A DNA stretch of 64,000 nt from Mesorhizobium amorphae (GTDB taxonomy: Bacteria; Pseudomonadota; Alphaproteobacteria; Rhizobiales; Rhizobiaceae): positions 1 through 64,000 of the forward strand of contig NZ_JHQS01000033.1 of assembly GCF_014843845.1 (NCBI RefSeq), in the 5' to 3' direction. Below, piece by piece: positions 52,303-61,428 of this stretch. How positions within the stretch are numbered: the first letter of the stretch is position 1; each line of letters begins with the position of its first letter. Below the pieces are notes generated by a model. The model was given only the letters and a program-made list of their open reading frames with translations, made no database searches and was not told the origin of the DNA. The position numbers were made by a program, and so were the translations under genes.

Positions 52303-52322
52303 TCCGCAACATGGAGACCTTT

Positions 52323-52742
52323 ATGGAACTTGTGAAGCTCAAGTCGGGCAGCATCCTCGAAGAGAAGGAAGGCTATTCGCGGATCGTCGCCCTCGACAAC
52401 TGGATCTTCATGTCGCTGACCGCAGGACGCGACTACAAGACTCGTGCGATGCCCGGGACGGCGATCGAGCAGGCAAGGCAGGCGATGAAGAATGTCGAAG
52501 GCGCGCTTGAGGCGGTAGGCAGCAGCCTTGCGGATGTGGTGCGGCGGCGCATCTTCATTCCGCGCCAGGAAGACGTCCCGGAAGTCATGGCCTATATGGG
52601 CGAGAAGTTCCGGGGCATCTCTCCGGCAAGCTGCGTCAACTGCGGCCCGCTGGGCGGACCCGAGTATCTCTTCGAAATCGAGATCACTGCGTATCGTGGT
52701 GCCGGCGCCCTTCCCGTGAAAAACCTGTCGATCTCGCTCTAG
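52323..52742 (+). CDS. RidA (YjgF/UK114)-family protein
   Basis: A 139-aa RidA-fold protein: E-K-E-G-Y-S-R-I-V-A-L-D-N-W-I-F-M-S, E-Q-A-R-Q-A-M-K-N-V-E-G-A-L-E-A-V-G-S-S-L-A-D-V-V and a C-terminal 'CGPLGGPEYLFEIEITAY'. RidA proteins hydrolyse enamines/imines from amino-acid chemistry. The Arg that marks true RidA deaminases is not obvious here, so it may be another subfamily. ATG 52323 has GGAG 6 bases upstream; ATG 52311 is possible. With an amino-acid-type importer and flavin monooxygenase upstream, it hints that a C-N bond is handled. Confidence 0.85.
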   Translation: MELVKLKSGSILEEKEGYSRIVALDNWIFMSLTAGRDYKTRAMPGTAIEQARQAMKNVEGALEAVGSSLADVVRRRIFIPRQEDVPEVMAYMGEKFRGISPASCVNCGPLGGPEYLFEIEITAYRGAGALPVKNLSISL

Positions 52743-52808
52743 CGGCAAGTCACGTTTTCCACTTGTTCCGTAAGGATAGCTTGGCGGCAGGCTTCTCATT
52801 AGATGATC

Positions 52809-52838
52809 GCATTCGTATATAGTCTACATTCCGAATGC
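52809..52838. promoter_or_regulatory. Inverted repeat upstream of the second GntR gene
   Basis: GCATTCG (52809-52815) and CGAATGC (52832-52838) are perfect 7-base arms with a 16-base AT-rich centre (TATATAGTCTACATTC) that could hold a -10. A candidate autoregulatory operator. It also argues that the ATG at 52835, inside the right arm, is not the start codon. Confidence 0.5.
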
Positions 52839-52879
52839 CTGTGCAGCCGATCTCCCGTGGTCGCCTTATGAGGATCTTG

Positions 52880-53635
52880 ATGCGACACGCAAATGAAACA
52901 GGCGCCATTCTGGCTCCCATGACGCAGATGGAAAGCACGCAGTTCGCTGCGGAGCAAATCCGGAAGGCGATCATTGCGGGGCACTTCAAGCCTGGCGACC
53001 GGCTGGTCGAGCAACAGCTTACCGACATGCTGAACGTCTCCCGACATCCGGTCCGGGAGGCTTTGCGCCTGCTTGCTCGCGAGGGGTTCGTCGAGCTCAA
53101 GCGGAACAAGGGAGCATCCGTCAGGGCGGTGGACGCAGACAGTGTCATCGAAGTCTACAATATCCGGATGGCGCTGGGGAAAATTGCGCTGGATCATCTC
53201 CTCGCCGAGTCCGGTCGCCTGGCCTCGGCCGACATCAAGCGGCTTGAAAAACTGGCTGAGAATGCCGTCAAGTTCGCTAACCTTGATAGCCAGGCGGAGA
53301 CCGTTCGCAACGATCTGGAGTTCCAGCAGGCGGTCATCGATGCGACGGGATTGCAGCGGACCATCCGCTACTTTTCCGAGCTGACTTCGGACGTCAGGCG
53401 CTTCAATCATCAACTGGGGGTCGTCTATACTGACCGAAAGGGCGATGCCGAGAAGTATGTCGTCAAGCTATTCGAAAGCTTGCGGGACGGAGATCTCCGT
53501 ACTGCGCATGAAATCTGGCAAGCCAAGTTCTCGAAGGCTCTTGAGCGCTACCTTTCGCTGATTGCCGACAGTGAATCAGACGGGGCGAGCCGCGCCAGCG
53601 TCGGAGTGAAGGCCAGTCGACCCTCAAGTCGGTAG
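52880..53635 (+). CDS. GntR-family regulator, FCD subfamily (second)
   Basis: A 251-aa regulator. The GntR HTH spans ~20-85 (F-A-A-E-Q-I-R-K-A-I-I-A-G-H-F-K-P-G-D-R-L, L-T-D-M-L-N-V-S-R-H-P-V-R-E-A-L-R-L-L) with an FCD-type helical domain after it. ATG 52880 is chosen (GAGGA 5 bases upstream); the frame also has ATGs at 52835 and 52868. It follows the RidA-like gene and probably governs the flavin-monooxygenase/importer module. The C-terminus after ~235 is Ser/Arg-rich and likely disordered. Confidence 0.85.
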   Translation: MRHANETGAILAPMTQMESTQFAAEQIRKAIIAGHFKPGDRLVEQQLTDMLNVSRHPVREALRLLAREGFVELKRNKGASVRAVDADSVIEVYNIRMALGKIALDHLLAESGRLASADIKRLEKLAENAVKFANLDSQAETVRNDLEFQQAVIDATGLQRTIRYFSELTSDVRRFNHQLGVVYTDRKGDAEKYVVKLFESLRDGDLRTAHEIWQAKFSKALERYLSLIADSESDGASRASVGVKASRPSSR

Positions 53636-53893
53636 TAAGGCACGGCCTTGCACGAAGCATCTTGGCGCATTGATCGTCTTCTGGATTTCGATAGCCATAT
53701 GCGACTCGGGCTCAATCCACCTGCATTGGGCGGAGAGCCAGGCAGAAGACGCGACTTAGGTGACCAAGCCGCTCGGGAGGCTTGCAGACGTGCGCCCTGC
53801 TCGGATGGGGTCAAAAGCGTCGGTTGCGGTCGCAATCTGGAAGCAGCCATCTTATGTGCGTTGAGCCCATGAACCATCGGACCGATTTTTGAA

Positions 53894-54874
53894 ATGAGCA
53901 AATTAACTAAAAGGCGCGCGTTGCTGCTCCTCAATCCCAAGGCGCGGCGCGGCCAGGAGGTGATCGCGCCAGTTGTGGAGCGGCTGGAGGGAGGTGGGCT
54001 TTCCGTCACCGTCGAGACGTTCGAGGCGTTGCCTGAGATCGCTCGTGACATCGTTCGCTTACGCCATATGGCCGATCTTGTGGTTGTGTGCGGTGGCGAT
54101 GGTTCGGTATCGTCGGCGGCGATGGCGGTAATGGAAAGCGGCCTGCCGATGGGCATTATTCCTATGGGAACGGCGAATGACCTCGCTCGCACACTCAATA
54201 TTCCGATGGATCTCCCGCAGGCCGCCGATGTGATCGCGCGAGGCCAAACCCGGCTGATCGATGTTGGCACGGTTAATGGTCATGCCTTTTTCAACGTCGC
54301 GAGTATCGGACTCAGCACCGAACTGGCGCAAAGTCTGGACCCCGCTCTAAAGAAGCGTTTCGGCAGGCTTGGCTATGCGCTGGCGGCGATGAAAGTGTTG
54401 ACGCGGGCCGCCAGGTTTCACGCGGAGATTACCGAGAAAGGCGCGGCGATCGAAGCCGAAACCTACCAGATCGCGGTTGGAAACGGTCGGCACTACGGCG
54501 GCGGCAACGTTGTGGAAGGGACGGCCGAGATCGATGACGGACATCTCGATCTCTATAGCTTGGAAATGACGAATCTCTGGAAGCTGGCGCTGATGCTCCG
54601 CTCGTTCCGTTCTGGAACGCATGGCGCCTGGCGTGAGGTGCGCACGGCCAGGTGCGTCGAGTTTGACATCGAGACGGAGAAGCCGATGCCGGTCAACACC
54701 GATGGTGAGATCGTCACCTCGACACCGGCCCATTTCAAGGTTCACCCAAAGGCGATCTCGGTCTTCGCGCCTCCGATCCTGAGCATTCCAGGCCGCACCG
54801 AAATGTTTCGTCGAGCAATCGGCGCAGACCTCGCATTGTCGGGAGATTATCCAGGTGCTGGCGCTGCGCATTAG
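53894..54874 (+). CDS. Diacylglycerol/lipid kinase family protein (YegS/BmrU-like)
   Basis: A 326-aa DAGK-catalytic-domain protein: L-L-L-L-N-P-K-A-R-R-G near the start, the nucleotide motif VVCGGDGSVSSAAMAV, 'PMGTANDLARTL', and the C-terminal 'GNGRHYGGGNVV' and 'DGHLDLYSL' characteristic of YegS/BmrU. It phosphorylates a lipid or sphingoid base. No clear Shine-Dalgarno precedes the ATG. About 260 bases without features lie upstream. It does not obviously belong to either flanking module. Confidence 0.88.
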   Translation: MSKLTKRRALLLLNPKARRGQEVIAPVVERLEGGGLSVTVETFEALPEIARDIVRLRHMADLVVVCGGDGSVSSAAMAVMESGLPMGIIPMGTANDLARTLNIPMDLPQAADVIARGQTRLIDVGTVNGHAFFNVASIGLSTELAQSLDPALKKRFGRLGYALAAMKVLTRAARFHAEITEKGAAIEAETYQIAVGNGRHYGGGNVVEGTAEIDDGHLDLYSLEMTNLWKLALMLRSFRSGTHGAWREVRTARCVEFDIETEKPMPVNTDGEIVTSTPAHFKVHPKAISVFAPPILSIPGRTEMFRRAIGADLALSGDYPGAGAAH

Positions 54875-55039
54875 TTTGTCGCCGGCGGGACAAAACGCCG
54901 AGGCACGCATGATCGTCATGGTCTCGACTACGGCAATCTTCGTGCAGTAGTAGCCCCACTGCTCCTCCGCCACTCGGCGAGGGATTTCGTAGGTACCTGC
55001 GGAGTGTTGAAGGCGGCTTTGAAGCGCTCGATATCATCG

Positions 55040-55400
55040 GAACATTCGCGCCGGATGGGCCGGAAAAGTGCAGCGGCTTCCCGTAGACCGATATGATCCC
55101 GAGGACTTGCAGAGGGTGCTGGGCGTTGACGGAGATCCGAGACCAAGCTCCGATACTCTCTCAGTCGCTTGAACAAACTCTTTCCCTTGCTGCGGCGATC
55201 GAACCCGATTGCTTCATCAGCGATATTTTGGCTGTACAAAATGCCGAAGACCGGGCGCGCAAAGCATTGCTATTCTGACGTCTGGATAGGCGAGACGTAG
55301 ATTGCGCACCTGCGCTGACGTCAAGACAACGTCACCAATGTACGTTGTCTGCATAATAAGAATGACTCGATGGACGGCGTCCTTCGTGGCAACCGCCAGT
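55040..55400 (-). pseudogene. Decayed glycosyltransferase family 9 (heptosyltransferase-like) fragment
   Basis: On the minus strand one frame reads R-V-I-L-I-M-Q-T-T-Y-I-G-D-V-V-L-T-S followed by R-N-L-R-L-A-Y-P-D-V-R-I, the N-terminal Rossmann start of ADP-heptose:LPS heptosyltransferases, and then stops at about 55217. A second frame continues with D-E-A-I-G-F-D-R-R-S-K-G-K-S-L-F-K-R-L, which fits the next family segment, but nothing of the remaining ~250 residues is present. It is a frameshifted and truncated remnant. The rest of 54875-55814 shows no gene. Confidence 0.6.
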
Positions 55401-55814
55401 CCCGATCCGCCTCTGACATTTCCGGAGAGGCGGACAGCGCGACGGTTCGCCACCTCGGCTGAAGTGCAGCGAGCCATCGGCTTCAATTCCGACGTGCTGG
55501 TTGTCTGGCAGCAGGAGGCAAACGCCCGTCCGCGGGCGTTGCAGCCCAGTTCGATGCCGCGTCTGGTCCACGACGGCCGGATCCTGGTGGAGGTGCCTCC
55601 CAGGACTGCTCCCCCAATGCGGTGCCCCGATCCGTCCTCCGTCTTCAGGTGTGGAATTCAGGCAAGATCCCAGCCAGCCCACAAGACAAGCTCCCTATCG
55701 CGCCGTCGGCAGCTTTGCGCCTCAATTTAGCCGTTGAGGTCCGTTTGTGCGTCACCTGAAAGCGGACATCCTCATCGGGTCGCAGGATGCCCGCGCCCGT
55801 AGCTGACATCTGCG

Positions 55815-56849
55815 TCAAATATTCTCCGGTGTGACAATTTCAAAAGGTATGGATCGCTGAAGGGTAGCCAACGGCGCTTGCGGTCCAATGACATCGATCA
55901 TCGTTTGGACAAGAAGAGCCGAGGTCGCTTCGAGCGGATGGCAAAGAGCTGCAGTGATCAGGCCCTCAGACAGTCCCCTTCGAGTTTCGGGGCCAATGTC
56001 ACGGCATACCACTTTTATACCCGACCGCCTCTGTGGAGAGACCTCCCTCAAGGCACGAAGTACACCCGTTATTCCGCCGCCGACGATCAAAATGCCGACA
56101 AGATCGGCAGTCGATTTCAGAAGCTCAGCCACCATTCGATAGGCCTCACTTGCTTCCTCGTGGGTGGGGCGGCTTTCCTCTACCGTAAGCCGTGGAGCGT
56201 GCTCGCGCAAATAGGAACGGAAACTGGCGTCGGACACGTCCTGGCATTGATACCGATGGTTGCCAATGAAGACCGCAATGCGACCCGGTCCTTGAGTGGT
56301 TTGGGTGATCAGGAAGGCCGCAGTGCGCCCAAGCTTCCAGTTGTCGGTGCCTACATACGCCGCCCGCTCTGGCGCTGATTGGTCCGTGATATATGAAACT
56401 ACCGGCTTCCCCATCTCTTTTAGCGAACGGATCGCCTGGCCAATAATTGGGTGATCTGCCGCGACCACCGCAACGGCGTCGCATGAATCGCCGAGCGCAA
56501 TCAGACGGCTCGCGATTGTGTCCGGCGTCAGCAGATCCACGAAGTCGACTATTGGATCGATGACCTCGTCCCGACGCTCGCGACAGGCGGCAATAATCTT
56601 CTTCCCGAACAGCTGGTAGAGGTCACGGGTCGACTGCTGAAGCAGGAAGCCCAATCGGTAGTGTGGAGATATCTTACGAGCCCGATCATCAATGGCTCCG
56701 ATTCCGTAAAACCCAATCTCTTCCGCTGCGCTTTGTACGCGTTGGACGGTCTTCGGGCGTACTGAAACGGTGCCACTCAGGATTCGGTTCACGGTCGCCA
56801 CCGAAACGCCTGCCGCAGTAGCGAGATCGTGGATTGTCGGCCGCCTCAT
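55815..56849 (-). CDS. LacI-family transcriptional regulator
   Basis: A 344-aa repressor with the LacI HTH at the very N-terminus (T-I-H-D-L-A-T-A-A-G-V-S-V-A-T-V-N-R-I-L-S-G, hinge 'RPKTVQRVQSAAEEIGF') and a type I periplasmic-binding-like effector domain. It is divergent from the desaturase and sugar-importer genes across a 170-base region rich in TGATA/TATCA half-sites. It therefore likely regulates those genes in response to a sugar or polyol. Confidence 0.9.
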   Translation of the reverse strand: MRRPTIHDLATAAGVSVATVNRILSGTVSVRPKTVQRVQSAAEEIGFYGIGAIDDRARKISPHYRLGFLLQQSTRDLYQLFGKKIIAACRERRDEVIDPIVDFVDLLTPDTIASRLIALGDSCDAVAVVAADHPIIGQAIRSLKEMGKPVVSYITDQSAPERAAYVGTDNWKLGRTAAFLITQTTQGPGRIAVFIGNHRYQCQDVSDASFRSYLREHAPRLTVEESRPTHEEASEAYRMVAELLKSTADLVGILIVGGGITGVLRALREVSPQRRSGIKVVCRDIGPETRRGLSEGLITAALCHPLEATSALLVQTMIDVIGPQAPLATLQRSIPFEIVTPENI

Positions 56850-56865
56850 GAGCTCATCCCAGCTA

Positions 56866-56896
56866 TATCATCATGACTGATATCAAATGATACAAA
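56866..56896. promoter_or_regulatory. TATCAT/ATGATA inverted repeats, candidate LacI-type operator
   Basis: TATCAT starts at 56866 and ATGATA lies at about 56887, flanking the perfect palindrome TGATATCA (56878-56885); another TGATA follows near 56914. The AT-rich cluster lies between the divergent LacI and desaturase genes. Confidence 0.45.
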
Positions 56897-57019
56897 TGTC
56901 ACTTTGATACTATTTTCGTCTTCTAGAAATATCAAGCCTCCGATATGAATCCCGCCCAGATGAGGGCCGATGTTTGACGAGCCCAGTTGGGAATAGCTCC
57001 GCAGGGAGGCGCTGTTACG

Positions 57020-58066
57020 ATGGACGACCTTCAGTATGGAACGCGCGACAAACGCGGTAACTGGGCTCCGCATCGCCGGGCCGAGCCGGCGCCAATTTGG
57101 CATCGTCCGTTCAATGCAAAGAAGGTGGTGGCGTGGATTCCTGAATTTCTTTGGCCGTGGAACGCCTTTCATATTGCCACGTCGATCATTTGGGTGAACC
57201 TGCTGATCCCAAGCTGGCAGAGCCTCGCGAGCTTCTCCGTTCTCAACTACTTCTGGCTGTATGGCCTAAATGCAGCCGGCATATTCCTTTTCTACGGCTT
57301 CTTCGAGCTGCGCTATTACTTTCAGCGCAAGCAACAGAACCGCTTCAAATATAATTCAAAATTCCCTTCGGACGCGCCGTCTGACGTGTTTTGGTTTCAA
57401 AGCCAGAACATCGACAATTTCACCCGCTCGTTTTTCGTCACGATACCACTATGGACAGTGGTCGAGATCGTGATGCTGTGGGTCTATGCAAACAGCTGGG
57501 CGGTCTGGCTGCCATGGACGACGAATTGGCTTTACCTCTCGTTCCTGGTGCTTATCGCGCCGGCCGTGCATGAGGTCTATTTCTTCTTCCTTCACCGGGC
57601 GATCCATTGGCCGCCGCTCTACAAATGGGTGCATTCGGTTCATCATAACTCGATCAATCCAAGTCCTTGGTCGTCGCTGTCGATGCACCCAGTCGAAGGC
57701 TTCCTCTATCATGCTGAAGCCTGGCTGCACCTGTTGATCCCTTCCAACCCGGTCTGCGCCTACTTCACGCTGCACGGAGCGGGATTTGGAGCGGTGAACG
57801 GCCACCTCGGCTTCGAGACATTCGAAATCACCGACAAGGTTAAGCTCGATAGCCATTCTTACGTGCACTACCTGCACCACAAGTATTTCGAGGTGAATTA
57901 CGGCGGCGATGGGCTGGTGCCCCTCGATAAGCTGTTCGGCACTTGGCACGACGGCAGCAAGGAAGCCGATGAGGTCATGAAGGCCCGCTTCCGCAAGAAA
58001 AAGGAAAAAATGCGGGGCCAGCAGGAAGGCCGCAGCGATCCCGCGTCTGGAATGCCGGCGGAATAA
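57020..58066 (+). CDS. Sterol desaturase / fatty acid hydroxylase-family membrane enzyme
   Basis: A 348-aa diiron membrane hydroxylase. The histidine clusters are H-R-A-I-H (in FFFLHRAIHW), H-S-V-H-H-N and H-Y-L-H-H-K-Y-F-E, with further His in 'SMHPVEGFLYHAE'. About four hydrophobic helices lie in residues ~45-210. ATG 57020 has GGGAGG 10 bases upstream. The C-terminal ~40 residues are charged (RFRKKKEKMRGQQ). The family hydroxylates or desaturates lipids and sterols. Its place between a LacI regulator and a sugar importer is unusual. The substrate is unknown. Confidence 0.85.
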   Translation: MDDLQYGTRDKRGNWAPHRRAEPAPIWHRPFNAKKVVAWIPEFLWPWNAFHIATSIIWVNLLIPSWQSLASFSVLNYFWLYGLNAAGIFLFYGFFELRYYFQRKQQNRFKYNSKFPSDAPSDVFWFQSQNIDNFTRSFFVTIPLWTVVEIVMLWVYANSWAVWLPWTTNWLYLSFLVLIAPAVHEVYFFFLHRAIHWPPLYKWVHSVHHNSINPSPWSSLSMHPVEGFLYHAEAWLHLLIPSNPVCAYFTLHGAGFGAVNGHLGFETFEITDKVKLDSHSYVHYLHHKYFEVNYGGDGLVPLDKLFGTWHDGSKEADEVMKARFRKKKEKMRGQQEGRSDPASGMPAE

Positions 58067-58161
58067 CGAACCAAACGCTGATTCGACTGCGCCTGTGAGG
58101 AGCGGGCTCGGGACAGCAGGACTTTTGTTGAAACCCCACGGGGTAAATTGGGAGGAAGACT

Positions 58162-59127
58162 ATGAAGCTTTTCAAGACACTCGTGTCGACAGCGGTGCTG
58201 ATTGGATTCAGCGCCGGCGCGACTCTCGCCGCCAATATCTTCGTGGTTGGCGGCAAGCCGGACGATCCGTTTTGGTCGATCGTCAAGCGCGGTGCTGAAG
58301 ACGCTGGCAAGGTCGTCGAGGCCCAAGGTGGCAAGGTCACCTGGCTCGGGCCGCAGAACTATGACAATCTGGGCGTGGACGCCGCCGAACTGATCCGCCA
58401 AGCCATCGATCAGAAGGCCGACGCCATTGTCGGCCCGGACTGGGTGCCGGAAGCGATGGACCCTGCGTTCAAGGCAGTGAGGGATGCTGGCATTCCCCTG
58501 ATCATCTACAATGCCGGCGGACTGAAAGCGGCCGATCGTCTTGGCGCCATGAACTATGTCGGCTCGGACGACTACAAAGGCGGTGTCGCGGCTGGCGAAT
58601 ACCTCACCAAGGCCGGCAACAAGAAGGGCGTCTGCATCAACACGCTGCCAGGCGCCGCCAATATCGAGGCCTTCTGCGGTGGCTTCAAGGAAGGGATGAA
58701 GAACGGCGGTGGCGAAGCCGACGTACTGCCATTGCCTGCTACATCCTTCGGCTCGGCGACGGCCGTCGCCCAGGCGGTGAAGGCCTATCTGCTGCAGCAC
58801 CAGGACGTGAACGCCGTCTTTACCATCGGCAACGTCGACGCCAACTCGGCCATGAACGGCCTTACCCAGGCCGGCAAGGTCGGGAAAGTGCAACTCTGCG
58901 GCATGAACTTTGACGAAACCATCCTGAACAACATCAAGGATGGCAAGCAGGCCTGCGCGATCGACCAGCAAGGCTACCTGCAGGGATACCTGGCCGTCGC
59001 GATCCTGAATGGCCACGTCAATTATGGCTTGACGGTGCCCACCCGCGAGATCCTTACGGGACCAGGCATCATCGACAAGACAAACGTCGACGCCACCATC
59101 GCTGGCGTGAAAGCAGGGACGCGATAA
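58162..59127 (+). CDS. Sugar-type ABC importer binding protein (RbsB-like)
   Basis: A 321-aa type I periplasmic binding protein with a signal peptide (cleavage after T-L-A-A, ~residue 24). The mature start 'NIFVVGGKPDDPFWSIVKRGAEDAGK' and 'QAIDQKADAIVGPDWVPEAM' match ribose/autoinducer-2/polyol binders. GGGAGGA lies 5-6 bases before the ATG. Four Cys in the mature protein are more than usual. A terminator-like hairpin separates it from two permease genes. Confidence 0.88.
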   Translation: MKLFKTLVSTAVLIGFSAGATLAANIFVVGGKPDDPFWSIVKRGAEDAGKVVEAQGGKVTWLGPQNYDNLGVDAAELIRQAIDQKADAIVGPDWVPEAMDPAFKAVRDAGIPLIIYNAGGLKAADRLGAMNYVGSDDYKGGVAAGEYLTKAGNKKGVCINTLPGAANIEAFCGGFKEGMKNGGGEADVLPLPATSFGSATAVAQAVKAYLLQHQDVNAVFTIGNVDANSAMNGLTQAGKVGKVQLCGMNFDETILNNIKDGKQACAIDQQGYLQGYLAVAILNGHVNYGLTVPTREILTGPGIIDKTNVDATIAGVKAGTR

Positions 59128-59138
59128 TCCTCCCGCCT

Positions 59139-59174
59139 GGGCCGCCCTCGCTTTTATAGCGGGCGGCCCTTTTT
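59139..59174 (+). terminator. Hairpin with T-run after the sugar-binding-protein gene
   Basis: GGGCCGCCC (59139-59147) pairs with GGGCGGCCC (59161-59169), the short loop region can add GC pairs, and TTTTT follows (59170-59174). It is a true rho-independent terminator shape inside a transporter operon, so it probably acts as a leaky attenuator. Confidence 0.7.
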
Positions 59175-59229
59175 CCCTCTCTCTGCGGCGGCCACATCGC
59201 GGCCGGCCGCGTGATCGCGGATTACCCTA

Positions 59230-60282
59230 ATGGCACATCCCGTAGCATCCACATCAACTCCGGCGCCGGACCGCGTGAAGTACGGACTGGCCTTCGGCCG
59301 GCTGGCGCGTCGACCAGAGGCGGGCTCGTTCCTTGGCATGGTCGCAGTTCTTCTCTTCTTTGGCCTGTTCGGCGGAAGTGGTTTCATGTCGGCAGCGGGC
59401 ACGGCCAGCTGGTTGAACATCGCGTCTGAGATCGGGATCATCGCGCTGCCGATAGGGTTGCTTATGATTGCCGGGGAACTGGACATCTCGGTCGGTGCCG
59501 TGATCCCCGCGGCGTCTCTCACCGCTGCTATCGTGTCGGGTCACTATGGGCTGCCCGACTGGCTTGGCATAACGGCCGCGCTTGGCCTCGGCCTCGCTGT
59601 CGGCTTCCTCAATGGTCTGCTCGTGACGAGAACGACCATCCCGTCGCTCATAATTACCATTGGCACCATGTTCCTCACGATGGGTCTGACGCTCGGTCTT
59701 ACCGTCATGATCGCCGGCAGCACCGGCGTCTCGCTTGTGCCGGCCCCCCTCACCAAGGCAATCTTCGGCGACTATCTCGGCGGCATGTTCCAGGTCACGA
59801 TCCTGTGGTGGGTGGTGTTCGTAGTCGGCCTGTTCTGGCTGTTGCACATCTCCCCGATGGGCAATTGGATCTATGCACTCGGCGGCGACAAGGAAAGCGC
59901 GCGCAACGTTGGCATCCCGACCAAGCGGCTGACCATCGGTCTGTTCATGCTGTCCGGCTTCAGCGCCGCTTTCGTCGGGGTCAGCGAGGTGATGGTCTAC
60001 CAGAGTGCGCAGGTTCTGGCCGGTCAGTCCTTCATCTTCAATTCCATCATGTGTGTGGTCATCGGGGGCGTTTTGCTCACGGGCGGCTTCGGCTCGATCG
60101 TTGGCATCGTGTTCGGCACGATTACCTTCTCGATCGTGAACCAGGGCATTTACTTCACGAGCATGGATCCCAACGTCGGAAGCGTCATAATCGGCGCGCT
60201 TCTTTTGATCGCGGTGCTGACAAACGACACCTTCCGGCAATTGGCACTCAGCTATTCGTCGAAGAAGGGAAAACGGTCATGA
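59230..60282 (+). CDS. Sugar-type ABC permease (first of a paralogous pair)
   Basis: A 350-aa RbsC-like permease with about eight to ten membrane helices. It has the segment 'RRPEAGSFLGMVAVLLFFGLFGG', the conserved 'MIAGELDISVGAVIPAASL' and 'GGDKESARNVGIPTKRL' (cytoplasmic coupling loop). No clear Shine-Dalgarno precedes ATG 59230. The last codons overlap the start of the second permease (ATGA). The two permeases are clearly duplicates. Confidence 0.87.
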   Translation: MAHPVASTSTPAPDRVKYGLAFGRLARRPEAGSFLGMVAVLLFFGLFGGSGFMSAAGTASWLNIASEIGIIALPIGLLMIAGELDISVGAVIPAASLTAAIVSGHYGLPDWLGITAALGLGLAVGFLNGLLVTRTTIPSLIITIGTMFLTMGLTLGLTVMIAGSTGVSLVPAPLTKAIFGDYLGGMFQVTILWWVVFVVGLFWLLHISPMGNWIYALGGDKESARNVGIPTKRLTIGLFMLSGFSAAFVGVSEVMVYQSAQVLAGQSFIFNSIMCVVIGGVLLTGGFGSIVGIVFGTITFSIVNQGIYFTSMDPNVGSVIIGALLLIAVLTNDTFRQLALSYSSKKGKRS

Positions 60283-61301
60283 TGGACGCAATCAAATCCG
60301 TGCTGCGTCGCCCCGAAGCCGGCTCGATCCTCAGTCTTATCGGCGTGGTGCTGTTCTTCATTCTGTTCGGCGGCGCCAACCTGGGTACGCTCGTTGGCGC
60401 GGCCAGTTGGGTCAATTTTGCGGCCAATCTAGGCATTGTCGCCATTCCAGTCGGGCTGCTGATGATCTCAGGCGAACTCGACATCTCCATCGGCGCTTTG
60501 ATCCCCGCTGGTTCCATGACAACCGCCATACTCACCGGTTACTACGGACTGCCCATTGGGGTGGGAATTGCTGGGGCGCTGGCAGTCGGCGTGGCGGTCG
60601 GCCTGGTCAACGGCCTGCTGACGATCCGCACCTCCGTGCCCTCGCTCATCATTACTCTGGCCACGCTGGTCGCCATGCAGGGGGTGGTGCTCAGTGCTTC
60701 GGTGCTTCTGACCGGTACCGCCAGCGTTGCCCTGACCGCGCCGGACTGGGCCAAATTCCTGTTCGGCCAGCTGATCGGCGGCAGCCACCAAGTCATCATC
60801 ATCTGGTGGATCGCATTCGCCGCGATCATCGGCTTCGTTCTGCACAAGACCCGTTACGGCAACTGGCTGTTCGCAATGGGCGGCGATCGTGTCAGCGCCC
60901 GCAACGCCGGCATTCCGACAGACCGCATGACCATTGCGCTGTTTGTGTTGTCCGCAGTCAGCGCCACCTTTGTTGGCATCTGTCAGGCAATCCTGTTCAA
61001 TTCCGCCCAGGTCTCCGGCGGCATGAACTTCATCTTCAACGCCATCGTGTCCGTGGTGGTGGGCGGCGTATTGCTGACCGGCGGTTTCGGGTCGGTTGTT
61101 GGTATCTTCGTCGGCACCATCACTTTCGCCATCGTCAGCCAGGGCATCTACTTTACCCAGATCGACCGAAACTGGTCGAACCTGATTATCGGTGTGATGC
61201 TTCTGGTGGCCGTGCTGATGAACCAGTCGTTCCGCGACCTGGCTCTGTATTTCAGGCCGCGGGGTAAGCGAAGCCTGCCGCGGGAGCCAGCAAACCCATG
61301 A
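60279..61301 (+). CDS. Sugar-type ABC permease (second of a paralogous pair)
   Basis: A 340-aa permease very similar to the one before: 'RRPEAGSILSLIGVVLFFILFGG', 'MISGELDISIGALIPAGSM', 'GGDRVSARNAGIPTDRM', 'GGVLLTGGFGSVVGI'. Most sugar importers of this family use one permease as a homodimer, so a tandem pair suggests a heterodimeric channel. ATG 60279 overlaps the first permease stop by four bases. Confidence 0.87.
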   Translation: MMDAIKSVLRRPEAGSILSLIGVVLFFILFGGANLGTLVGAASWVNFAANLGIVAIPVGLLMISGELDISIGALIPAGSMTTAILTGYYGLPIGVGIAGALAVGVAVGLVNGLLTIRTSVPSLIITLATLVAMQGVVLSASVLLTGTASVALTAPDWAKFLFGQLIGGSHQVIIIWWIAFAAIIGFVLHKTRYGNWLFAMGGDRVSARNAGIPTDRMTIALFVLSAVSATFVGICQAILFNSAQVSGGMNFIFNAIVSVVVGGVLLTGGFGSVVGIFVGTITFAIVSQGIYFTQIDRNWSNLIIGVMLLVAVLMNQSFRDLALYFRPRGKRSLPREPANP

Positions 61302-61428
61302 AAAACGAGTTGTTACGGCAACCGGGCCCTGAACTTGCTTCGATCAACGAGCATCGAGCTACGATGAACACCCTCGCCGATCAACCGCATCAGCCAAGCC
61401 GGTTCGCAGATGAAGAGATGAGCACGCC

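Noticed and set aside
55302..55730. 142-codon plus-strand open frame
   Set aside because: No ribosome site or family similarity; it overlaps the minus-strand glycosyltransferase remnant.
56880..56918. GATAC strings upstream of the LacI gene as further members of the TetR operator set
   Set aside because: They occur as direct GATAC repeats without the RGTATC partner at 4-base spacing; a LacI-type site is more likely.
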